Shown here: positions 32,169-40,808 of the stretch, piece by piece
How the letters are laid out: each line of letters begins with the position of its first letter
How positions within the stretch are numbered: the stretch's first letter is position 1
NCBI GenBank assembly: GCA_001828605.1
Contig: MHZB01000092.1
Coordinates: 1-46,348 of the forward strand
Direction of reading: 5' to 3'
DNA: 46,348 nt
Source: Planctomycetes bacterium RIFCSPLOWO2_12_FULL_50_35
GTDB taxonomy: Bacteria; Planctomycetota; Brocadiia; Brocadiales; Bathyanammoxibiaceae
Position numbers and translations under genes: made by a program
The notes under the pieces: generated by a model
Databases searched by the model: none
The model's input: only the letters and a program-made list of their open reading frames with translations
Told to the model about the DNA's origin: nothing

Positions 32169-33445
32169 ACGGTTTCGACACAATAACCCTTGTCAAAGAA
32201 CCAAGGCATACGGCAAAAAGGGTCTACACGGTCTCCGAAGTCACCCAGAAGGTTAAAGATTCTGTAGAAAGGGAATTCTGCGGGGTATGGATAGGAGGGG
32301 AGGCGTCCAATATAAGAAGGCCGGATTCTGGTCATGTCTACATGACCTTAAAGGATGAAGGGGCGCAGCTTCAAGCCGTGATGTTTCGTGCCGCTGCCTC
32401 CAAAATACCTTTTAGTCTGAAAGACGGAATGCAGGTTATCGCCTTCGGTTCGATCTCCGTTTACCCCCCGAGAGGCCAGTATCAGCTCATAATCGAGGTC
32501 GTAGAGCCAAGGGGTATAGGCCCGCTTCAGCTGGCATTTTTGCAGCTAAAGGACCGCCTGGAAAAAGAGGGCCTTTTTGACCCTGCCCGCAAGAAGCCGC
32601 TGCCGTTTTTGCCACAGCGAGTGGCTATAGTAAGTTCTCTAAGCGGCGCCGCCCTGATGGATATGTTAAAAATCATGCACACGAGATCACCCCAGATAGA
32701 GACCGTTATCTACCCCGTAAAAGTTCAAGGAGACGGGGCAGGCGAGGAAATAGCCTTGGCGGTAACCGACATTAACAACAACGTCTCCAATTACCCCGTA
32801 GATGTCATCATAATCGGCAGGGGCGGCGGCAGTATAGAGGACCTTTGGGCCTTTAACGAGGAAGTAGTGGCGAGGAGCATATATTCCTCCCAAATACCTG
32901 TGGTATCGGCAGTGGGCCATGAAATTGACTTCACCATTTCTGATTTTGTGGCCGACATGAGGGCACCGACACCCTCTGCGGCTGCACAGATGGTAGCCCC
33001 CGTAAGGGACGAACTCCTGGAGAGAGTGAATACGCTCGCCTCCAGGATGCGGCGAGCAGTGTGCGGTAAGCTGGAGGACGCAAGAGACAGACTGTTGGAG
33101 TTTCCGCGCAGGTACGGCTTTCGCCAGCCGCTCGACATGGTCCTCCGGTACAGGGCCAGGGTTGAAGAGCTTTTATACGGGTTTAGTAAGGGTATGGGCC
33201 ATTTGCTTGCATTGAACAGGGAGCGCCTTATCGGGATGGGCAGCAAGATTGAAGGCCTTAGCCCCTTGAAGGTGCTGACCAGGGGTTATTCCATCACCAC
33301 CAAAAACGGCAAGGCGCTTACTACAACAAAAGGCTTGAGGCGTGGAGACAGGATTGAGACCCGCTTCCATAGAGGTACCGCCGTTTCAGTTATAGAGGAG
33401 ACAGCGCGGTGGACAAACTGCAAGGGCAGAGAACATGAAGTTTGA
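32165..33445 (+). CDS. xseA: Exodeoxyribonuclease VII large subunit
   Basis: XseA with XseB forms exonuclease VII, which degrades single-stranded DNA to oligonucleotides. The 426-aa protein starts with the OB-fold (VYTVSEVTQKVKDSVEREF, WIGGEASNIRRPDSGHVYMTLKD). The catalytic domain follows (VAIVSSLSGAALMDML, DVIIIGRGGGSIEDLWAFNEE, VSAVGHEIDFTISDFVADMRAPTPSAAA). It overlaps the upstream gene by 4 nt and xseB by 11 nt, so translation is coupled along the row. Confidence 0.97.
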   Translation: MNGFDTITLVKEPRHTAKRVYTVSEVTQKVKDSVEREFCGVWIGGEASNIRRPDSGHVYMTLKDEGAQLQAVMFRAAASKIPFSLKDGMQVIAFGSISVYPPRGQYQLIIEVVEPRGIGPLQLAFLQLKDRLEKEGLFDPARKKPLPFLPQRVAIVSSLSGAALMDMLKIMHTRSPQIETVIYPVKVQGDGAGEEIALAVTDINNNVSNYPVDVIIIGRGGGSIEDLWAFNEEVVARSIYSSQIPVVSAVGHEIDFTISDFVADMRAPTPSAAAQMVAPVRDELLERVNTLASRMRRAVCGKLEDARDRLLEFPRRYGFRQPLDMVLRYRARVEELLYGFSKGMGHLLALNRERLIGMGSKIEGLSPLKVLTRGYSITTKNGKALTTTKGLRRGDRIETRFHRGTAVSVIEETARWTNCKGREHEV

Positions 33446-33677
33446 GGCGGCCTTGAAGCGGCTGGAGGAAATAGTGGGAGAATTGGAAAAAGGCGAACTT
33501 AGCCTGGATGAATCTCTTGCAAAATACGAAGACGGCATTAAAATATACCGAAAGTGTTTGGAACTGCTGGAGGGCGCTGAGAAGAGGTTAAAGATATTTG
33601 CAAGGGATGAGAACGGCCGACTCCTGGTGAAAGACATATCGCAAGTACCGTTGTCCGAGGCCGGTAATAAACAATGA
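33435..33677 (+). CDS. xseB: Exodeoxyribonuclease VII small subunit
   Basis: The 80-aa helical protein has the XseB signature KFEAALKRLEEIVGELEKGELSLDESLAKYEDGI. It overlaps xseA by 11 nt, the usual arrangement. dxs follows after 19 nt, an order (xseA-xseB-dxs) common in many bacteria. Confidence 0.96.
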   Translation: MKFEAALKRLEEIVGELEKGELSLDESLAKYEDGIKIYRKCLELLEGAEKRLKIFARDENGRLLVKDISQVPLSEAGNKQ

Positions 33678-33696
33678 TGCCTTAAAGGGAGAAAAG

Positions 33697-35625
33697 ATGC
33701 CCAAGTTGGTAGATTCTATTAATAATCCGGAAGATTTGAAGAATATGCCCATAGAGGATCTTCCCCAGCTGGCCGAGGAGATACGTGAGCTAATCATAGA
33801 CGTCGTCTCGAAGAATCCCGGCCATCTGTCATCCAACCTTGGAGTGGTTGAGCTGACGATGGCATTACATTACTGCTTTGACTTTAAGACAGACCGTCTG
33901 GTGTGGGACGTGGGCCATCAATGCTACGTACACAAGATCCTCACGGGGAGGAGGACGGCCTTCCAGACCCTTCGGCAATACAAGGGCTTGAGCGGCTTCC
34001 CGGACAAAAAAGAGAGCCCGGTCTACGACCCGTTCACCTCCGGCCACAGCGGTGATGCCATATCTTCCGCCCTTGGGTTGGCTTGTGCCAACGACATACT
34101 GGACATGGACAGAAAGATAGTCGCCGTGGTGGGAGACGGTGCAATTGGTGCCGGCATGTCATTTGAGGCCCTGAACCACGCCGGGGGCATGAAAAAGAAC
34201 ATACTTATAGTATTAAACGATAATGAAATGGCCATATCCCCGACAGTTGGGGCCGTGTCAAAATATCTGACCGAGATACGGATTCTTCCCCTTTACAAAG
34301 ACCTTAAGAAAGAGATTCACCACGTTCTAAACATACTACCCATCTTTGGAAAGCCTGTGGAGAATATCCTGGAGCAGCTTACCGAGGCCGTAAAAAGGGG
34401 TATGACTCCCGGTCAGATCTTTGAGGACCTGGGGATTAAATACTACGGCCCTGTAGACGGGCACAATATCCCACTTCTCATCAATACAATTAATCGGCTG
34501 AAGCCCATTAAGGGACCCATACTATTCCACGTCATTACAAAAAAGGGAAAGGGTTTTGAGCCGGCATCTGAGAATCCGACGCAGTATCACGGTGCAGGCC
34601 CATTCAAGCTTCACAACGGCAAGATAGTGAAGTCCTCGCAGGCAAAAAAGACCTCGTACACCAAGGTCTTTGGGGATGCATTGGCCGAGATAGCCGAAAA
34701 GAACAAGAAGGTAATTGCTGTTACCGCCGCCATGCCGGACGGTACGGGGTTAACAGCCTTCAGGGATAAATTTCCGGACAGGTATTTCGACGTAGGCATT
34801 TGCGAACAGCACGCCGTGGGGCTGGCGAACGGGTTGGCAGCGTCCGGACTTAGGCCGGTGGCCGCCATATACTCCACTTTCCTGCAGCGCGCCTTTGATC
34901 AGGTGTTCCATGACGTATGTCTTCAGATGAGGGAGAACAGCGTGGTGTTTGCCATGGACAGAGGCGGACTTGTAGGGAATGACGGGCCTACCCACCACGG
35001 GACGTTTGACATAGCGTACCTCAGACATCTGCCGGGGATGAAGTTAATGGCTCCGAAGGATGGCCGTGAGTTGAAATTGATGCTTAAACTGGCCGTAGAC
35101 ACGGAAGGGCCAAGCTGTGTCCGTTACCCAAGGGCAGACATACCCGACGAAGAGCTTGACCTTCCCTCTCAATCATTCTCCTGGGGTGAGGCAGAGGTCT
35201 TGAGAGAGGGTAATGATGGAGCCATAATTGCCTATGGCGCCATGGTTTATCCTTCTTTTAGGGCGGCGGAGATTCTCGGCAGGGATGGGATGGAAGTGGC
35301 CGTTATCAATGCGCGCTTCGCCAAGCCGTTAGATAAGGAACTCATTCTGGAGATAGTCAGGACCCACCCCATTGTTTTTACCGTTGAAGACCACGCCCTG
35401 GCAGGAGGATTTGGTTCCGCCGTGTTGGAGATGCTTTCTGACGAGGGTGCGGACGTCAAAAAGATACGAAGGCTTGGCATTCCAGACAAGTTTATTGAGC
35501 AAGGCTCCAGGGAGGAGCTGTTGAGAGACCTGGGACTGGATGAAGGCGGCATATCGGGACGTTTTATGATGGAAATCGAGAAGTTAGGTATCCCCATGCC
35601 GGTAAGGGCAGCCAGACACCGATAG
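33697..35625 (+). CDS. dxs: 1-deoxy-D-xylulose-5-phosphate synthase
   Basis: Dxs condenses pyruvate and glyceraldehyde-3-phosphate to DXP, starting the non-mevalonate isoprenoid route and feeding thiamine and pyridoxal synthesis. The 642-aa protein has GHLSSNLGVVELT, WDVGHQCYVHK, the thiamine-diphosphate motif GDGAIGAGMSFEALNHAG, DRGGLVGNDGPTHHG and the transketolase C-terminal domain. GGGAG sits 6 nt before the ATG. nadK starts 5 nt after the stop. Confidence 0.97.
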   Translation: MPKLVDSINNPEDLKNMPIEDLPQLAEEIRELIIDVVSKNPGHLSSNLGVVELTMALHYCFDFKTDRLVWDVGHQCYVHKILTGRRTAFQTLRQYKGLSGFPDKKESPVYDPFTSGHSGDAISSALGLACANDILDMDRKIVAVVGDGAIGAGMSFEALNHAGGMKKNILIVLNDNEMAISPTVGAVSKYLTEIRILPLYKDLKKEIHHVLNILPIFGKPVENILEQLTEAVKRGMTPGQIFEDLGIKYYGPVDGHNIPLLINTINRLKPIKGPILFHVITKKGKGFEPASENPTQYHGAGPFKLHNGKIVKSSQAKKTSYTKVFGDALAEIAEKNKKVIAVTAAMPDGTGLTAFRDKFPDRYFDVGICEQHAVGLANGLAASGLRPVAAIYSTFLQRAFDQVFHDVCLQMRENSVVFAMDRGGLVGNDGPTHHGTFDIAYLRHLPGMKLMAPKDGRELKLMLKLAVDTEGPSCVRYPRADIPDEELDLPSQSFSWGEAEVLREGNDGAIIAYGAMVYPSFRAAEILGRDGMEVAVINARFAKPLDKELILEIVRTHPIVFTVEDHALAGGFGSAVLEMLSDEGADVKKIRRLGIPDKFIEQGSREELLRDLGLDEGGISGRFMMEIEKLGIPMPVRAARHR

Positions 35626-35630
35626 ATTGA

Positions 35631-36473
35631 ATGAAGAAGGTATTGATCATTGGAGATACTAGCAGGGACAAGATTAAGAATACCCTCACGGAGTTGGACT
35701 CGTGGCTGCAGAAAAGGGTCCGGACTTTTCCTATAGACATAGTTCAGGCGGAGAAGACGCATCCTCTAGAAGGCGACTTCGCCATAGCCCTGGGCGGCGA
35801 CGGGACTTTCCTTAGGGTTTCGAGGGCAGTAAGCCCGTACGGAATCCCTATTATAGGGGTTCATCTAGGACTCTTCGGCTTTTTGGCCGAGTTGACCCCG
35901 AAAGATATGTATAGTTACTTAGACAAGATATTTAGAGACGAGTACAAAATAGATACTCGAATGTTGCTGAAATGCCGATTGGAGCGCAGCGGTACGGTGA
36001 TAAATGAATCTTTGGGAGTTAACGACGCCGTGATATCGAGGGCATCCCTATCCAGACTGGTATCCGTAAAACTCTTCATCGATGATGAAGACGTAACCAC
36101 TTATAGTAGCGACGGCCTTATCGTATCCACCCCGCTAGGCTCAACTGCCCATTCCCTCGCGGCGGGAGGACCTATACTCTCACCGGAGCTGGACGCCTTT
36201 ATTATATCTCCCATATGCCCGCACACCTTAACGAACAGGCCGTTGGTAATCTCGGGGGAATCGAAGGTAGAGATGGAGGTTGGAAGTGAGGGTGTTGGGA
36301 GGGGGCTGACCGTTGATGGGCAGGTCTATGAGGAGCTGGTACCGGGAGACGTGGTAGTGGTGGAGAGGTCTTCTACGCGGTTAAAACTTGTGAATGCCGG
36401 GATAAGGAGTTTTTATACAGTGCTGAGGGAGAAGCTATCGTGGGGAGGCAGTCCTAGATATGGTGACAGTTAA
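35631..36473 (+). CDS. nadK: NAD kinase
   Basis: NadK phosphorylates NAD to NADP. The 280-aa protein has the ATP-NAD kinase motif IALGGDGTFLRVSRAV, the following GVHLGLFGFLAEL, the NAD-binding GVNDAVISRAS, and the glycine-rich SSDGLIVSTPLGSTAHSLAAGGPI. It overlaps the ferredoxin gene downstream by 14 nt and sits 5 nt after dxs, in the middle of the operon. Confidence 0.96.
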   Translation: MKKVLIIGDTSRDKIKNTLTELDSWLQKRVRTFPIDIVQAEKTHPLEGDFAIALGGDGTFLRVSRAVSPYGIPIIGVHLGLFGFLAELTPKDMYSYLDKIFRDEYKIDTRMLLKCRLERSGTVINESLGVNDAVISRASLSRLVSVKLFIDDEDVTTYSSDGLIVSTPLGSTAHSLAAGGPILSPELDAFIISPICPHTLTNRPLVISGESKVEMEVGSEGVGRGLTVDGQVYEELVPGDVVVVERSSTRLKLVNAGIRSFYTVLREKLSWGGSPRYGDS

Positions 36474-36669
36474 AATAAACAAGAATCTTTGCAAGGGTTG
36501 TGAACTCTGTATACCCTTTTGCCCTTATGACTCTTTGGCCATGGATGATACCCTTAACGCCTACGGTCTTCAACCCGTTTATTTTAAAGAGGGCCATCCT
36601 TGTAATGGGTGTCGGAATTGCGCAATAATGTGTCCGGAGGCTGCGATTGAAATCGTCACTGCACAATAA
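36460..36669 (+). CDS. korD: 2-oxoacid:ferredoxin oxidoreductase delta subunit (ferredoxin)
   Basis: This 69-aa 2x[4Fe-4S] ferredoxin has two cluster motifs, CKGCELCIPFCPYDSL and CNGCRNCAIMCPEAAI. It is the electron-transfer subunit of four-part KGOR/VOR enzymes. It overlaps nadK by 14 nt and the alpha gene by 23 nt, so all are translationally coupled. Confidence 0.93.
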   Translation: MVTVKINKNLCKGCELCIPFCPYDSLAMDDTLNAYGLQPVYFKEGHPCNGCRNCAIMCPEAAIEIVTAQ

Positions 36670-37750
36670 ACAGTTAATGACCGGTAATGAGGCTGCGGCA
36701 GAGGCTGCCATACAGGCAGGCTGCAGGTTCTACTACGGTTACCCCATTACTCCTCAGAACGAGATTATTAACCACATGGCCATGAGGATGCCTCAGGTCG
36801 GCGGGACCTTTATACAGGCGGAGAGCGAAATAGCCGCGATCAACATGCTTCACGGCAGCGCCGCTGCGGGTGCAAGGGTCATGACCTCGTCATCGGGTCC
36901 GGGCATAAGTCTAAAGCAAGAAGGTATATCCTATCTTGCAGGCAGCGAGCTCCCGTGCGTTATTGTAAACGTACAAAGGGGTGGGCCGGGTCTTGGGGAC
37001 ATCTCTCCATCACAAGCCGATTACTTCCAAGCGGTTAAGGGAGGCGGCCACGGCGACTACCGGATGATCGTCCTGGCGCCAAGTTCAGTGCAGGAGATTG
37101 CGGACCTTGTGTACGATGCCTTTGACCTGGCAGACAAGTATCGTAACCCGGTCATGATATTGGGGGATGCACAGTTAGGTCAGATGATGGAACCGGTGGA
37201 GTTCTATAAGCCGGCGAAGACATACCTTCCCCCTAAGAAATGGGCGCTCACGGGGGCAGACGGGCGGCCGAAAAACGTCATAAAGTCTTTCTATCCGGTA
37301 AAGGGAGAATTGGAGAAATTTAACCGTCGGCTGCAGAAGAAATATAGAAAGATTGAAGAGACTGAGGTTCGTTACGAGGAGATAAACACGAAGGATGCAG
37401 ACCTGGTTCTTGTAGCCTACGGAACTTGCGCCAGGATATCAAGAGAGGTTATGAATAAGGCCTCTAAAATTGGATACCGAATCGGACTTTTGAGACCTAT
37501 AACTCTGTGGCCCTTTCCCAAAGATGCCCTTAGACGGCTTTCGCAGAGGGTAAGGACCTTTATGGTGGTGGAGATGAGCGCGGGCCAGATGGTGGAGGAC
37601 GTGAAGTTGTCCATCCTGGGACGGTGCCCGGTGCATTTCTACGGACGCATGGGAGGCGGTGTACCTTCTACAAACGAGATTATCAATAATATACTAGAAG
37701 TATTACCAAAGATTAACGCCGCAGACTCCGTAGAGATGATAGAGATATAA
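36647..37750 (+). CDS. korA: 2-oxoacid:ferredoxin oxidoreductase alpha subunit (KorA/VorB)
   Basis: The 367-aa protein has the family start GNEAAAEAAIQAGCRFYYGYPITPQNEI, then SSSGPGISLKQEGISYLAG and NVQRGGPGLGDISPSQADYFQ. PQNE instead of PSTE is the form seen in proteins annotated as 2-oxoisovalerate-type VorB, so branched-chain 2-oxoacids are as possible as 2-oxoglutarate. The start is TTG 36647, in the korD reading overlap: GGAGG lies 6 nt upstream. The later ATG at 36677 has no ribosome site. The C-terminal third carries the transketolase-like domain II. Confidence 0.92.
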   Translation: MKSSLHNKQLMTGNEAAAEAAIQAGCRFYYGYPITPQNEIINHMAMRMPQVGGTFIQAESEIAAINMLHGSAAAGARVMTSSSGPGISLKQEGISYLAGSELPCVIVNVQRGGPGLGDISPSQADYFQAVKGGGHGDYRMIVLAPSSVQEIADLVYDAFDLADKYRNPVMILGDAQLGQMMEPVEFYKPAKTYLPPKKWALTGADGRPKNVIKSFYPVKGELEKFNRRLQKKYRKIEETEVRYEEINTKDADLVLVAYGTCARISREVMNKASKIGYRIGLLRPITLWPFPKDALRRLSQRVRTFMVVEMSAGQMVEDVKLSILGRCPVHFYGRMGGGVPSTNEIINNILEVLPKINAADSVEMIEI

Positions 37751-37825
37751 ATACCTGTCTTTAACGGTTAGGGGATGGAGGGGGGTCTAGCCGCCTTTTT
37801 TACCATAGGAGCTATTTGAATAATT

Positions 37826-38575
37826 ATGGAAACTCTTTATGCACCGCCGAAAACGCTTCATAGGGTAGCTACGCATTACTGCCCAGGTTGTGGGCACGGC
37901 ATCGTACAGCGCCTGATTGCGGAGATAATAGACGAGTGGGATATAAGGGGAAAGACTATAGGGATTGCCCCTGTGGGATGCGCGGTGCTGGCCTATAACT
38001 ATCTCGATATAGACATGAGTGAGGCCGCACATGGGAGGCCACCGGCCGTGGCCACGGGTATAAAGAGAGTCCATCCCGACAACATAGTGTTTGCCTACCA
38101 GGGGGACGGCGACCTGGCCGCGATAGGTCTGGCGGAAACAATACACACGGCGGCCCGAGGGGAGAACATAACCGTAATATTCGTCAACAATGCCGTCTAC
38201 GGGATGACTAACGGGCAAATGGCCCCAACAACCCTTTTGGACCAGAAAACCACGACATGCCCGGAAGGCAGGAGCGCCGACGAGCACGGCTCCCCTCTCC
38301 GCATCTGTGAGCTTCTGGCAACCATAGACAGGTGTAGTTATTTGACCAGGGTTTCCGTCACAAACCCCAGGAACGTGCAAAAGACTAAGGCGGCGATAAA
38401 GAAGGGTTTTAGGACGCAGATGGGGAAAAAAGGCTTCTCTTTGATAGAGGTACTCTCCCCATGCCCTGTCTATTGGAGAATGAGTCCCATTGACTCTATG
38501 AGGTTTATAGACGACGAAATGAGCCGTACCTATCCTTTGGGCACTTTTAAGGATTGGGAAAAGGAGGGGTCATGA
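37826..38575 (+). CDS. korB: 2-oxoacid:ferredoxin oxidoreductase beta subunit (thiamine-diphosphate binding)
   Basis: The 249-aa protein has HYCPGCGHGIVQRLIAE, the metal/TPP motif YQGDGDLAAIGLAETIHTAARGENITVIFVNN, and YGMTNGQMAPTT. The subunit holds thiamine diphosphate and decarboxylates the 2-oxoacid with CoA. It follows korA after 75 nt and shares its last bases with korC (ATGA). Confidence 0.93.
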   Translation: METLYAPPKTLHRVATHYCPGCGHGIVQRLIAEIIDEWDIRGKTIGIAPVGCAVLAYNYLDIDMSEAAHGRPPAVATGIKRVHPDNIVFAYQGDGDLAAIGLAETIHTAARGENITVIFVNNAVYGMTNGQMAPTTLLDQKTTTCPEGRSADEHGSPLRICELLATIDRCSYLTRVSVTNPRNVQKTKAAIKKGFRTQMGKKGFSLIEVLSPCPVYWRMSPIDSMRFIDDEMSRTYPLGTFKDWEKEGS

Positions 38576-39135
38576 CGGAAAAAATTATGCTTGTAGGTTA
38601 TGGGGGACAAGGCATGATGCTTTTCGGGAGACTCCTGGCGCAGGCAGCGATGCTTGACGGCAAGTACGTGACCTTTTTTCCGTCCTATGGCACGGAGGTG
38701 CGGGGAGGGTCGGCATGTTACCACTTAATCGTATCTACGGGGGAGATATACTCTCCGGTGGTGGAAGAAGCCGACACCCTGATAGCCATGAATCAGCCCT
38801 CCTACATAAAGCTTAAGGATTTTATGAAGCCGGACAGCCTGCTTTTATTGAACTCTTCAATGGTGAATGTGGAAGACCCGCCGCAAGTAAAGGTCTATAG
38901 AATTCCGGCCACTGAGATAGCAAATGAATTGGGGAACGTAGTGGCGTCGAATATGGTGATGATGGGAGCCTACAACTACATAAAGGAAATTATACCGACC
39001 CACCTCTTTCTCAACTGTTTGGAGAACGCTTTAAGGGGCAAAAAGGCTGCCCTGTACGAAATAAACAAACTTGCCCTTGAACGAGGAGAAAATTACGTGA
39101 GAAACGGCAACCTCATTAGTCTGCCGGCAGAGTAA
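38572..39135 (+). CDS. korC: 2-oxoacid:ferredoxin oxidoreductase gamma subunit
   Basis: From ATG 38572 the protein is 187 aa and begins MTEKIMLVGYGGQGMMLFGRLL, the gamma-subunit signature. AAGGAGGGG lies directly upstream and the ATG overlaps the korB stop as ATGA; the tracked TTG 38554 is therefore not used. SYGTEVRGGSACYHLIVS is the second conserved block. It is the last gene of the row that starts at lptD. Confidence 0.93.
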   Translation: MTEKIMLVGYGGQGMMLFGRLLAQAAMLDGKYVTFFPSYGTEVRGGSACYHLIVSTGEIYSPVVEEADTLIAMNQPSYIKLKDFMKPDSLLLLNSSMVNVEDPPQVKVYRIPATEIANELGNVVASNMVMMGAYNYIKEIIPTHLFLNCLENALRGKKAALYEINKLALERGENYVRNGNLISLPAE

Positions 39136-39220
39136 CCAATGTTTTGCCAGAATATTTAGTTATCGCCTGCACAGAAAGGTGCTGCGCCAGTCTTTTTCTC
39201 GCTTGGTTCACTTATAAGTC

Positions 39221-39757
39221 ATGAACGGTATGGATAGAAATAATTTTGTGTGTCGGTTTTTCCTTGCGCTTCTGATGCTGTGCTGTCACGGCTGCCTATT
39301 CGGAGGGAATAATAAAAAAGAAGATAAGGCCGTCTATCCAGTAACCACCATGCCGACGCCTACAAAAGAACCGGAAAAAGAACCCGAAGAACAGCCTGCA
39401 AAAAAACAAAAAGAACAGAATTCCTCATTAAAGGTGCTCCAGCAAGAAGTTAGTAAAGAGTTGAACGACCTTTCGAAAGAGATGAAAGAGACCCACGGAG
39501 ACCTTCTTACAAGGACGGCGGCACTCGAAGAAGACTATAAGCAGCTAACGGAAAAGATTTCACTCTTAGAGTTCCTTCAGGGAGAGGCCTCCGGCAAGAC
39601 GGCAAAGATGCAGGAGAGGCTGGAATTCGAACTGGAGACCATCAGACAGCAGATCGAAGACTACAATGCACTCCTGATTAATATTCTAGACAAGATAAGC
39701 GCTTCGCCTGACGCCGCCCAATTGGAAGCCCCTGCTTTCCCAGAAATGCCTAAATAG
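39221..39757 (+). CDS. Probable envelope protein with coiled coil, 178 aa
   Basis: After a hydrophobic start (FVCRFFLALLMLCCHGCLFGG) comes a Pro/Glu/Lys-rich linker (TPTKEPEKEPEEQPAKKQKEQ) and a long amphipathic helix with heptad character from about 70 to 160. The CCHGC segment might be a lipobox, but H at -2 and C at -3 are atypical, so lipoprotein status is uncertain. It follows korC after 85 nt. I do not recognise the family; layout suggests a periplasmic spacer or anchoring protein. Confidence 0.7.
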   Translation: MNGMDRNNFVCRFFLALLMLCCHGCLFGGNNKKEDKAVYPVTTMPTPTKEPEKEPEEQPAKKQKEQNSSLKVLQQEVSKELNDLSKEMKETHGDLLTRTAALEEDYKQLTEKISLLEFLQGEASGKTAKMQERLEFELETIRQQIEDYNALLINILDKISASPDAAQLEAPAFPEMPK

Positions 39758-39883
39758 TAAATGCCGTAAAATTTCTCAAAAAGGCCCCAACTGTCACTCC
39801 CACGAAAGTTTGCCAGCAATTTCACGTCTAGAATAGGTCACTACAATTTAAAATGGCAATTGAATTCTTTCACAGGTCTTATT

Positions 39884-40021
39884 ATGATAAAAAAAAGAAG
39901 GTTAACGAAGTTTCCTAGATTGGAGTGCCCCAGCGAGAAGGTCTTTAAGGACAAGAAGAGGAAGAGGACGAAAAGACCCACGGCCGAAGAGCTTGGGGAC
40001 ACGAAGGATAACTTGCCATGA
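39884..40021 (+). CDS. Small basic ORF, 45 aa, coupled to the next gene
   Basis: Not in the ORF track. ATG 39884 (CAGGT about 7 nt upstream) gives MIKKRRLTKFPRLECPSEKV and then a Lys/Arg-rich middle (KDKKRKRTKRP). It stops in an ATGA overlap with the ATG at 40018. The overlap and strongly basic composition favour a real coding sequence, but a chance ORF is possible. Function unknown. Confidence 0.4.
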   Translation: MIKKRRLTKFPRLECPSEKVFKDKKRKRTKRPTAEELGDTKDNLP

Positions 40022-40611
40022 ATAAAAGACTTCTTCCAGTGTTGGTCTCAATGTGGTGTATTTTCTCAGCATCGTTGTCGGAAGCCGTACTTATAAATCT
40101 TACCGGAAAAGACGTCCAACAAGCTATCGAATATGGAGAGAGCAATAAAGGTGCCGATTATTTGGGATTTTTCAAGGACTGGAGGGTGGACCTGGGTTAC
40201 GGCACGGGTTCTGCGCGGATTATCACTCCGTTCTCAAAGATAGCCTTCGAAGCCAAGAACGCCGCATCCGAGGACAAGCGCATTGAACCAGATGACATCA
40301 GTAAGATACTGGAAGAGTCTAAGGGTAAGTTGGCCTTTGGCGTATCAATATACGGTGAGACGCGGGATTTTGGACAAAGTGCAAGCGCGGTTCTTATCCA
40401 GGGAGATAAGACCATCCAGCCCATTGATTCCAGACCGGCCATGAAGGCCGAACCAACCCCCTCCTGGCCCAACCCACCCTCGTACAGGGCCATATGTTAC
40501 TATGATTTTGATGTTAAGGAGATAGACCCTAAAGGTACCGTCACTCTTGTAGTCAGCGTGCCTGAGCAAGTGGATGTGAAGTTTCCGTTCGACCTGTCCG
40601 CAGTAAAGTAA
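40018..40611 (+). CDS. Secreted protein of unknown function, 197 aa
   Basis: A signal peptide (RLLPVLVSMWCIFSASLSEA) precedes a mature part of about 173 residues with mixed beta pattern: VLINLTGKDVQQAIEYGE, ADYLGFFKDWRVDLGYG, and a C-terminal strand VTLVVSVPEQVDVKFPFDLS. The beta-rich end could be an immunoglobulin-like fold. No catalytic motif or cysteine pair is seen in the mature part besides one Cys. It overlaps a small basic ORF by 4 nt. I do not recognise the family. Confidence 0.75.
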   Translation: MNKRLLPVLVSMWCIFSASLSEAVLINLTGKDVQQAIEYGESNKGADYLGFFKDWRVDLGYGTGSARIITPFSKIAFEAKNAASEDKRIEPDDISKILEESKGKLAFGVSIYGETRDFGQSASAVLIQGDKTIQPIDSRPAMKAEPTPSWPNPPSYRAICYYDFDVKEIDPKGTVTLVVSVPEQVDVKFPFDLSAVK

Positions 40612-40808
40612 GTTTTAACCCCCAGTTATCTATACTTGAACTTGTCCGCAGCCAGAATTATAATTTTTCATGGCTTCTGGGAAACACACCTTATCTGTCT
40701 TGGCATCTATAATCTGCTTAACGGTGCATCATGGCGGTCTGTTTGCCACACCTCCCTCCGTTCAGGTCAAATATACATGAAACGTATGTGCCCCTTCGGA
40801 GAACAGCT

